Positions 57,842 through 64,000 of a DNA stretch of 64,000 nt are shown one piece after another. Each line of letters starts with the position of its first letter. The first letter of the stretch is position 1. Below the pieces are notes generated by a model. It was not told the DNA's origin, ran no database searches, and worked only from the letters and a program-made list of their open reading frames with translations. This DNA comes from a virus. The stretch lies in the IMG/VR virus record IMGVR_UViG_3300010883_008292, positions 1 to 64,000 of that record; one strand, written 5' to 3'. Position numbers and translations under genes: made by a program.

Positions 57842-59135
57842 TCAGGAATACTGGTTAACAAAAATTAAAAAAGACTTGGACGACGTAGGTCCAGGATTCT
57901 GTTTATTAAAGTGGTACTATCTAGAACTTAGTTTAGCAGAAGGACTAAAACATTCCTGCTACCACTGTCCTCAGCATAAAATTCCAACTGATAGCGATTT
58001 ACACAACACACCCTATACCAAAGCAGTAAGACAAGAAATGTTAGATGGCGGTAAACCTGCCGAAGATGCTTATTGCTATAATATAGAAGAAACAGGAAAC
58101 TTTAGCGACAGACAAATGCTCGCGGTACAGTTCCTAAAAGACGATCCAGACTTAATAGCAAAAACTAGAGCAATACCTGCCAACGAAGATGTATGGCCAA
58201 GATATTTAACAGTCAGTTTTACTAACAAATGCCAAATGTCATGTAGTTATTGTGGAGCAGGTAAAAGCTCAACTTGGCAAAAGGAGTTAGACAAACATGG
58301 ACCTTACAAATTAAGAAATAAACCTAATCACGATAAGTATATACCAAGAAATGACATTCTAATACCCTCACAGAACCCCGATGTTAAGAAATTTTGGGAG
58401 TGGCTACCCGAGGCTTATACACATTTAAATACTATACGCTTGACTGGTGGAGAACCCTTACTAGACGCGAATACGTTTAAATTACTACAGTATGTCAAAG
58501 ATCATCCTAAAGAGAACTTATCTTTTGAAATAAGCACAAACCTAATGGTGACTGAACGTAGAGTTAAGGAGTACATCAGCCTAGTTAAAGATTTACCAGG
58601 ACAAAAATGTTATGTCAGTATAGACAGCTGGGGTAAGCAAGCAGAGTATATAAGAAACGGATTAAAGATGGAAAGGTTTGAAGAGAACCTCCACAAGGTT
58701 TTAGGATCAGGAATTCCTGTAGGAATTATGTGCACATTTTGTTTCTTATCTATTCCTAACTTTGAACAGTTCATATATAAAATGGCAGAATTGAAAATTA
58801 CTTATGGTGACTTAGTTACAATAGATATGCCAAACATGGTTGAACCATTACACCTTACTGCTAGAATTGCTGATGATAATATTATAAGTATATTAGAAGA
58901 TAGTTTAAAAAGTATGAAGACCTTTGATAACATATTTCAACCATATGAAATAATGAAGTTACAAAGAACAGTTGATTGGATAAAAACAAATAGATTTAAA
59001 GGATTAGAATTAAAAGTACAAAGAGAAGATTTCGTAGCTTTTGTAGACGAACATGATAAGAGACGGGGAACAAATTTTATAGAAACCTTCCCAGAACTAG
59101 GTGAATTTTATGGCAGAATTAAAGCAGGTAATTAG
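57822..59135 (+). CDS. Twitch-domain radical SAM protein
   Basis: 437 residues, TTG start at 57822 inside regA. The cluster motif is CQMSCSYC (C137, C141, C144), the SAM loop is RLTGGEPLLDA, and CYVSIDSWGKQAEYIRNG marks a later strand. An extra CYHCPQHK near the N-terminus may bind metal. Twitch radical SAM proteins are common in marine T4-like phages, but the substrate is unknown. It overlaps the prolyl-hydroxylase-like gene by 26 nt, so the two may modify the same target. Confidence 0.85.
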   Translation: MVKKSNSQEYWLTKIKKDLDDVGPGFCLLKWYYLELSLAEGLKHSCYHCPQHKIPTDSDLHNTPYTKAVRQEMLDGGKPAEDAYCYNIEETGNFSDRQMLAVQFLKDDPDLIAKTRAIPANEDVWPRYLTVSFTNKCQMSCSYCGAGKSSTWQKELDKHGPYKLRNKPNHDKYIPRNDILIPSQNPDVKKFWEWLPEAYTHLNTIRLTGGEPLLDANTFKLLQYVKDHPKENLSFEISTNLMVTERRVKEYISLVKDLPGQKCYVSIDSWGKQAEYIRNGLKMERFEENLHKVLGSGIPVGIMCTFCFLSIPNFEQFIYKMAELKITYGDLVTIDMPNMVEPLHLTARIADDNIISILEDSLKSMKTFDNIFQPYEIMKLQRTVDWIKTNRFKGLELKVQREDFVAFVDEHDKRRGTNFIETFPELGEFYGRIKAGN

Positions 59136-59781
59136 TTTATTCAACCCAACGATTATGGTATGGGATAATTTTATGAGCGGCCCTGAATGTAAGCAGTTGA
59201 TAAAAGATATGGATGATCACGTTCAATGGACTCGAGGCAAAGTTACGCAGGGAGAAGAAGGTGATGATGAAAATCACTATGCAAGAACAAATCAAATGGG
59301 CTGGTTAAATTATAAACATAGTCCAACGGCTGTTCATTTTTTAATGAGAGCATCGCAAGTAACACAATTACATTATTCACAAGCAGAAAGCTGTCAAGCA
59401 TTACATTATGAACTAGGCGAGGAATATGAGGCTCACATGGACGCCTTCCCTGTAGGTACAGCCAGAGCAAACGGAATTGAAGGGAAAGGAACCCAAGGAA
59501 ACAGAGTAGCAACACTTCTTCTATATTTGAATGAAGTAGCAGATGGTGGCTCCACAGTATTTACAGAATTAAATAAAGGCATAGAACCCAAAGCGGGAAG
59601 GTGTGTTTTATTTAGTAATACAATTATAGGAACACAAGTTCCAGACCCCAAAACAATGCATCAAGCCCAGCCAGTATTAGCTGGAGAGAAGTATGCTATA
59701 AACTTATGGTTTAGAAATGTGCCTATAGAGGACCAAATAAGGGATAAAATGGTAGATAAAAATTCCGCGGAGTATAAATAA
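59110..59781 (+). CDS. 2-oxoglutarate/Fe(II) oxygenase, prolyl-4-hydroxylase-like
   Basis: 223 residues. Iron ligands H109 and D111 in YEAHMDAFP, H184 in KTMHQAQPV and the 2-oxoglutarate lysine K194 in AGEKYAINLWFR give a complete P4H active site; GGSTVF is also typical. It would hydroxylate a protein side chain or other substrate with 2-oxoglutarate and oxygen. The ATG at 59110 is chosen over a GTG nine bases upstream. It is the second, intact oxygenase of the window (compare 1892-2545). Confidence 0.88.
   Translation: MAELKQVISLFNPTIMVWDNFMSGPECKQLIKDMDDHVQWTRGKVTQGEEGDDENHYARTNQMGWLNYKHSPTAVHFLMRASQVTQLHYSQAESCQALHYELGEEYEAHMDAFPVGTARANGIEGKGTQGNRVATLLLYLNEVADGGSTVFTELNKGIEPKAGRCVLFSNTIIGTQVPDPKTMHQAQPVLAGEKYAINLWFRNVPIEDQIRDKMVDKNSAEYK
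59773..59780 (+). promoter_or_regulatory. Late promoter before the hsp20 leader
   Basis: TATAAATA ending at the last sense codons and stop of the oxygenase gene. It would produce a leader of about 185 nt before the Hsp20 ATG. Confidence 0.7.
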
Positions 59782-59789
59782 ATATGCAA

Positions 59790-59960
59790 CGTGTTCTTAT
59801 GAAGGAGGAATGCCTAATAAAATAGGCGCTACTAAGGAATAAGAATACTAGCAATTTGTGATGGGGGGAAAACTGAAGATGTTTACATTGAAAACAGAAC
59901 CCCCTGATCATCTTTCAGAGGACATGCCGTAAGGGTGTCCATTTTACAACTCGCTTAACT
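59790..59960 (+). ncRNA. Possible structured leader or small RNA upstream of hsp20
   Basis: This is the longest gene-free stretch in the window (59782-59973). It contains inverted repeats: GCCT..AGGC (59812-59827), a GGGGG..CCCCC pair around 59864-59906 enclosing a smaller ATGT..ACAT, and GGACA..TGTCC (59921-59941). A ten-codon frame starts at 59811 right after AAGGAGG. No tRNA-like arms are visible. It may be a regulatory leader, perhaps temperature-sensing given the heat-shock gene behind it; that is inference. Confidence 0.35.
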
Positions 59961-59973
59961 AAGGAGAAAAAAC

Positions 59974-60432
59974 ATGGTAAAACTAACCACAGCGAATTGG
60001 GACAATTTCGTCCACACCTTCCCACAAATAGAAAAACAATTTATCGGATTCAACAGAGTCTTTGATTTACTTCAAAAGGACTTTGAGCCGGCAAATAATA
60101 ATTTTCCACCTTTTAACATTCAAAAGATAGACGACTATAAATTTGAACTTCAACTAGCACTCGCTGGTTTCAAAGAATCAAATTTGGATATCTCAGTAGA
60201 GGATGGAACACTTACTATAACGGGAGATCAAACCCAGGGCGCAATAGACGGCGAACCTGATAACTTTATACACAAAGGAATAGCTGAACGCAAATTCAGA
60301 CGCTCCTGGTCTTTGGCTGATACCGTAGTAGTAAAAGGTGCCAACTTAAAAGACGGGGTCTTAACAGTATCTTTGGAAAATGAAATACCAGAGGCTAAAA
60401 AGCCCAAATCAATTGAAATAAAAACTAAATAA
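59974..60432 (+). CDS. Small heat-shock protein Hsp20/IbpA-like
   Basis: 152 residues. The alpha-crystallin domain spans about 45-140 (PPFNIQKIDDYKFELQLALAGF, then GTLTITGDQ, FRRSWSLADTVVVKGANLKDGVLTV as consecutive strands), and the C-terminus is IEIKTK, without a clear IxI. It holds unfolded proteins in solution, possibly for virion assembly. Ribosome site AAGGAG. Confidence 0.9.
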   Translation: MVKLTTANWDNFVHTFPQIEKQFIGFNRVFDLLQKDFEPANNNFPPFNIQKIDDYKFELQLALAGFKESNLDISVEDGTLTITGDQTQGAIDGEPDNFIHKGIAERKFRRSWSLADTVVVKGANLKDGVLTVSLENEIPEAKKPKSIEIKTK

Positions 60433-60447
60433 TGTAGGAGCAGGAGC

Positions 60448-60798
60448 ATGGCAAACATTCAAATTATAAAATTAACCTCAGGTGAGGATATTATGGGAGA
60501 AGTCTCGGATACAGAAATAGATGGTAAAGCATTTTTACTTATAGAGAATCCGGCAGTAATCTTAATGATGCCTAAACCTGGTAGTGATGATGAGTTCGGC
60601 GTTGGCCTTGCTCCATACGCTCCTTTTGCTAAAGAGCATAAAGTTCCTATATTCCCCAATCATATAATTTCAGTATATGATCCTGATAGAAATTTATTAA
60701 ACGCTTATTCACAGAAGTTTGGCTCTGGCTTAATACAAGTGGGATCTCCAGGTGTTAGTCTTATAAATAAAAAGATACTAAACGAAAATAAGAAGTAA
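60448..60798 (+). CDS. LSm-like small protein, second copy
   Basis: 116 residues with IQIIKLTSGEDIMGEVSDTE at the start, parallel to IIKLMDGSTLVGKIS of the protein at 32391, then PAVILMMPKPG and a second motif-like VPIFPNHIISVYDP. An LSm/Hfq-like barrel is plausible. It lies between hsp20 and the nuclease gene. Confidence 0.5.
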   Translation: MANIQIIKLTSGEDIMGEVSDTEIDGKAFLLIENPAVILMMPKPGSDDEFGVGLAPYAPFAKEHKVPIFPNHIISVYDPDRNLLNAYSQKFGSGLIQVGSPGVSLINKKILNENKK

Positions 60799-60803
60799 GA
60801 TAA

Positions 60804-61238
60804 GTGTACGAATATAGAGCAAAAATTGTCAGGGTAGTTGACGGAGATACAGTAGATGTTGATATCGACTTGGGCTTCGGCGCCTGGTTACATAAGCAAC
60901 GTGTCAGGTTATATGGGATTGACACACCAGAAAGTAGAACCCGTGACCTTGAGGAAAAGAAGTTCGGACTTATGGCAAAAGAATTCCTCAAAAAAGAACT
61001 TAAAGATGGAGCTGTACTCAAAACAAGGCTTGATGGTAAAGGTAAATATGGAAGAATCCTCGGTGAATTTATTACTGTAAAAGAAGATACCCGGCCGGGT
61101 GTCACCTTCGGGGAAAAGTACAGACGTAATGTAAACGAATACCTAATTGAACAACATCATGCAGTTACATACCACGGCCAATCAAAAGAAGACATAGCAG
61201 CAGCCCATTTAGTGAATCGTACCTTTTTCGATAATTAA
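60804..61238 (+). CDS. Thermonuclease-family (SNase) nuclease
   Basis: 144 residues, GTG start at 60804. Catalytic residues of staphylococcal nuclease are all present: R35 and E43 in RVRLYGIDTPES, R84 in GKYGRIL, with calcium-site aspartates in VVDGDTVDVDID and D40. It has no signal peptide, so it acts in the cytoplasm, perhaps on host DNA or RNA. It precedes the DNA polymerase promoter. Confidence 0.9.
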   Translation: MYEYRAKIVRVVDGDTVDVDIDLGFGAWLHKQRVRLYGIDTPESRTRDLEEKKFGLMAKEFLKKELKDGAVLKTRLDGKGKYGRILGEFITVKEDTRPGVTFGEKYRRNVNEYLIEQHHAVTYHGQSKEDIAAAHLVNRTFFDN

Positions 61239-61241
61239 TAG

Positions 61242-61270
61242 TTGACTCTAGGTTCGAAAGAGCCTATAAT
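61242..61270 (+). promoter_or_regulatory. Sigma70-like promoter P7 (gene 43)
   Basis: TTGACT (61242-61247), 17-bp spacer with GGTT after the -35 box, TATAAT (61265-61270). The ATG of the polymerase is at 61298. Confidence 0.9.
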
Positions 61271-61297
61271 GTACTATATGTTGGTGTTGGATATAAT

Positions 61298-63793
61298 ATG
61301 AATTTTTATACTTATGCGCGTCATTACGGCGACAAAATCCTGGTCCGTGGAGTGAAGAACGGAGAACGTTTTACCTCACGACACGACTTCAGACCTACCC
61401 TATTTGTCAAATCAGACAAACCCTCAGAATACAAAAGCATTTTTGGAGAGAAAGTATCTCCTATACAGTTTGATTCTAACAAAGAAGCAACTGACTTTTT
61501 TAGTAGATATAAAGACATTCCTAACTTTCCAGTATTTGGGCAAAACTACTATGCCTACCAATACATAACAGAAAAGTATCCTGGAACAATTGAATGGGAT
61601 GCTAAAAAATTAGCCATTTACTCTATTGACATTGAAACAACGTCAGATGGTGGCTTTCCTAACGTAGACTCTCCGAGTGAGAAAGTTCTAGTTATCACAC
61701 TTCAAAACAACAACACCAAGAAGATAACAACTTTTGGCCTCGGAGAGTTTACACCTAAGGACGATACAAAACATTTAGATATAGATTATCATAATTGTAC
61801 AGACGAATATGCTCTTCTTAAAACCTTTTTAGACTGGTGGGAGTCTAATACTCCAGACGTTATTACGGGCTGGAACTCTAACTTATTTGATATACCCTAC
61901 TTACTTGCTAGAACAGAAAAAATATTAGGCGAGAACGAACATAAAAAATATTCTCCCTTTGGCATAGTACAGAAAAGAAACGTTAGATTCATGGGACAAG
62001 AAAAGACAGCATTTGAAATAGTAGGTGTTGCACAATTAGATTATTTAGACTTATATAAGAAGTTTACTTATGTTACTCGTGAATCCTATAAACTAGACTT
62101 TATTGCAGAAACAGAGCTAGGTAAAAATAAACTTGATAGTGGCTTTGAAACATTTAAAGAGCATTATGAGAAGGATTGGAATGGATTTGTAGAGTATAAT
62201 ATTATTGATACAGTTCTTGTTGATGAGTTAGAAGATAAAATGAAACTTATTGAACTGGCCATTACAATGGCATACGATGCTAAATGTAATTATAATGATG
62301 TATATTCTGCGGTTAGAACGTGGGATAGTTTATTATATAATCACTTATGGGAAAAGAAAATTGTCTTACACCAAGGTGGTGGCAGGAAAGATAGAACAAT
62401 AGAAGGAGCATATGTACAGGAACCAGTACCCGGTAATTATGATTGGGTTGCTAGTTTCGATGCCACAAGTCTATATCCTTCTATTATTATGCAGTACAAT
62501 ATGAGTCCGGAAACTATTATTCCTGATTTTAAATATGATGTGAAAGTAGATGACTTGATAGATAGGTATAAGTTAGACAAGTTAAAAGAAAAGAATTATG
62601 CTATGGCAGCTAATGGAACTTGTTATTCGAGGGAAAAGCAAGGCCTGTTTCCTGAGATAGTACAAAAGTTTTTTAATGATAGATTAAAATATAAAAGACT
62701 TATGCAAGAGTCACAAAAGAAGTTCCAGGAAACTGGTGCCAAAGTTTATGAAAATGAAGTTAGCAAATATAATAACTTCCAAATGGCAAGAAAAATTCAA
62801 TTGAACAGTTTATATGGCGCCTTGGCAAACCAATACTTTAGATTCTATGATGATAGACTTGCTGAAGGTATTACAATGACCGGCCAGTTAGTAATTAGAG
62901 ACACGGCAAAGGCATTAGACAAATATATTAATAAGGTCTGTGGTACGGAAGATCAACAATATTCGTTTTATAGCGATACTGACTCCTGCTATGTTACTTT
63001 GGACAATATGGTTAAAAACTTTTTCCCTGATAAAAGCAAAGATCAGGTAGTAGGTTTAATAGATACGATTGCATCTGAGAAAATAGAACCAGCAATAGAT
63101 CAGGCAATGCAAAAGTTGGCTAACTATACTAATGCTTTTGAAAAGAAAATAGACTTTAAAAGGGAGATTATAGCAGATAAAGGTATATTTGTAGCTAAGA
63201 AGCGATATGCTTTAAATGTATATGATGACGAAGGATTGAGACTTAAAGAACCCAAGTTAAAGGTAATGGGATTAGAGATAGTCAGATCAAGCACTCCTGG
63301 CGTAATTAGAGAGTCTCTAAGGGAGGCCGTACGTCTTATACTTACTAGCGATGAAGAAACATTACACTCCTACGTAGCAGACGCCAAAGAGGACTTCCTC
63401 AGCAAAACAGCTGAAGTAATAGCATTTCCTAGAGGCTGTAACAATATGAAGAAGTATAGAAGTACCGCAGACATATATGGCAAAGGAACTCCTATTCACG
63501 TTAGGGGTGGATTGCTATATAATCATTATTTGAAGGAACATAATTTAAATTTAAAGTATGAGAAAATCCAGGAAGGAGATAAGATTAAGTTCTTATATTT
63601 AAAAGAGCCTAATCCTATAAAAGAAAATACGATAGCATTTATTACCAAACTTCCAAAAGAATTCAATTTACAGAAATATGTAGATTACGAACTAATTTTC
63701 CAAAAGGCATTTGTGGATCCTTTAGAAAATATATTGAATCCACTGGGCTGGCATACCGAACCCCAAGCTTCCTTAGAGGACTTATTTACATGA
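61298..63793 (+). CDS. gp43: Family B DNA polymerase gp43-like
   Basis: 831 residues (T4 gp43 898). Exo I is SIDIETTS (D111, E113); motif A is DATSLYPSI (SLYPS 391-395); motif B is KIQLNSLYGALANQ; motif C is YSDTDS (D560, D562). It is the replicative polymerase with proofreading. It has its own early promoter. The C-terminus ends SLEDLFT, the short hydrophobic tail expected to bind the sliding clamp. Confidence 0.97.
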   Translation: MNFYTYARHYGDKILVRGVKNGERFTSRHDFRPTLFVKSDKPSEYKSIFGEKVSPIQFDSNKEATDFFSRYKDIPNFPVFGQNYYAYQYITEKYPGTIEWDAKKLAIYSIDIETTSDGGFPNVDSPSEKVLVITLQNNNTKKITTFGLGEFTPKDDTKHLDIDYHNCTDEYALLKTFLDWWESNTPDVITGWNSNLFDIPYLLARTEKILGENEHKKYSPFGIVQKRNVRFMGQEKTAFEIVGVAQLDYLDLYKKFTYVTRESYKLDFIAETELGKNKLDSGFETFKEHYEKDWNGFVEYNIIDTVLVDELEDKMKLIELAITMAYDAKCNYNDVYSAVRTWDSLLYNHLWEKKIVLHQGGGRKDRTIEGAYVQEPVPGNYDWVASFDATSLYPSIIMQYNMSPETIIPDFKYDVKVDDLIDRYKLDKLKEKNYAMAANGTCYSREKQGLFPEIVQKFFNDRLKYKRLMQESQKKFQETGAKVYENEVSKYNNFQMARKIQLNSLYGALANQYFRFYDDRLAEGITMTGQLVIRDTAKALDKYINKVCGTEDQQYSFYSDTDSCYVTLDNMVKNFFPDKSKDQVVGLIDTIASEKIEPAIDQAMQKLANYTNAFEKKIDFKREIIADKGIFVAKKRYALNVYDDEGLRLKEPKLKVMGLEIVRSSTPGVIRESLREAVRLILTSDEETLHSYVADAKEDFLSKTAEVIAFPRGCNNMKKYRSTADIYGKGTPIHVRGGLLYNHYLKEHNLNLKYEKIQEGDKIKFLYLKEPNPIKENTIAFITKLPKEFNLQKYVDYELIFQKAFVDPLENILNPLGWHTEPQASLEDLFT

Positions 63794-64000
63794 TAGAATA
63801 TGACAAAGAACTAGTACACAATGCGTTGGGTAGACCATATTGGATATATGCAGACGACACATTTTATCAACAAAGAATTGCAGGTGCAGGACCATACCAA
63901 CAGAAGAATTTAAAATACATTAGAGCATTGGTTCCTAATGCCAGAACAATAATTGATGTTGGTATGAATATAGGAATGAATACTATTGAATATGCCACTT
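63790..64000 (+). CDS. FkbM-like methyltransferase, 3'-truncated by the window edge
   Basis: At least 70 residues are visible, continuing past the window. The frame starts with an ATGA overlap on the gp43 stop. After a helical lead-in (WIYADDTFYQQRIAGAG), ARTIIDVGMNIGMNTIEYA is a class I SAM-binding motif I of the FkbM type (normally DVGANIG). Such enzymes methylate sugars or small molecules. Confidence 0.7.
   Translation, partial: MIEYDKELVHNALGRPYWIYADDTFYQQRIAGAGPYQQKNLKYIRALVPNARTIIDVGMNIGMNTIEYAT

Noticed and set aside
59790-59960. tRNA gene in the longest gap
   Set aside because: No acceptor-stem pairing with a T-loop GTTCRA motif or anticodon arm could be built; no other gap holds a tRNA-like sequence.
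60762-60769. TATAAATA near the end of the second LSm-like gene
   Set aside because: It lies about 35 bp before the nuclease GTG and could be real, but it is inside coding sequence and not independently supported, so it was not listed.

Overview
The window is 64 kb of an AT-rich, almost gap-free genome of a T4-like myovirus. The evidence is a nearly complete run of T4 orthologues in T4 order: neck, terminase, tail, portal, prohead and capsid genes (13-14-15-16-17-18-19-20-21-22-23), then uvsY, uvsW, 55, 47, 46, 45, 44, 62, regA and 43. Late-promoter octamers TATAAATA stand before the structural genes, and a gp55-type late sigma factor is encoded. Gene content (IscU, Hsp20, CobS/CobT-like pair, twitch radical SAM, 2OG oxygenases, peptide deformylase) resembles marine cyanophages and pelagiphages. 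There are no photosynthesis genes. An encoded outer-membrane TonB-dependent receptor, a lipoprotein and a secreted cytochrome imply a Gram-negative host. Host identity is inference.

Layout. 1-4106 (+): an unknown protein and a glycosyltransferase that share a duplicated domain, a 2OG-oxygenase-like protein, a PNK-type 3'-phosphatase and an HNH nuclease. 4107-9517 (-): an island of four paralogous GT-A-like glycosyltransferases, a GT-like/degenerate radical-SAM fusion, a zinc ribbon and a methyltransferase. It is driven by a late promoter that overlaps, in one 12-bp palindrome, the late promoter of the (+) structural block. 9562-28197 (+): fibre and tail accessory proteins, then neck to capsid, closed by a strong terminator. 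28268-33443: a small minus-strand gene, IscU and an A-type Fe-S carrier, a tail-tube-like protein, uvsY, uvsW and gene 55. 33478-39494: a 7-deazaguanine DNA-modification cluster (queE, folE, dpdA, queD) containing a phosphoribosyltransferase, an exonuclease and a GT-B glycosyltransferase, but no queC. 39497-46345: genes 47 and 46, glutaredoxin, SET protein, deformylase, ClpP, a small exported protein and a TonB-dependent receptor. 46454-52617: CobT-like and CobS-like proteins, a DUF3310-like protein, a crotonase and an SGNH-like protein. 52678-63793: genes 45, 44, 62, regA and 43, interrupted by a peroxiredoxin, a ribbon-helix-helix protein, a cytochrome c/copper monooxygenase fusion with a membrane peptide and a lipoprotein, a radical SAM/prolyl-hydroxylase pair, Hsp20, an LSm-like protein and a nuclease. 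A methyltransferase gene runs off the right edge.

Regulation. Seven promoters of the form TTGAYT-17/18-TATAAT-like precede early or middle genes, and most carry GGTT three bases after the -35 box. Three of them also share an identical 38-nt stretch from the -10 box to the start codon. Late promoters (TATAAATA) precede structural genes and some auxiliary genes. Only two convincing rho-independent terminators are visible. No tRNA, CRISPR array or insertion sequence was found.

The most unusual content is envelope redox and uptake machinery not expected in a phage: a signal-peptide-bearing monohaem cytrochrome c fused to a peptidylglycine-monooxygenase-like copper domain with all six expected copper ligands, a BtuB-like TonB-dependent receptor preceded by an exported protein, and an enoyl-CoA hydratase-family enzyme.
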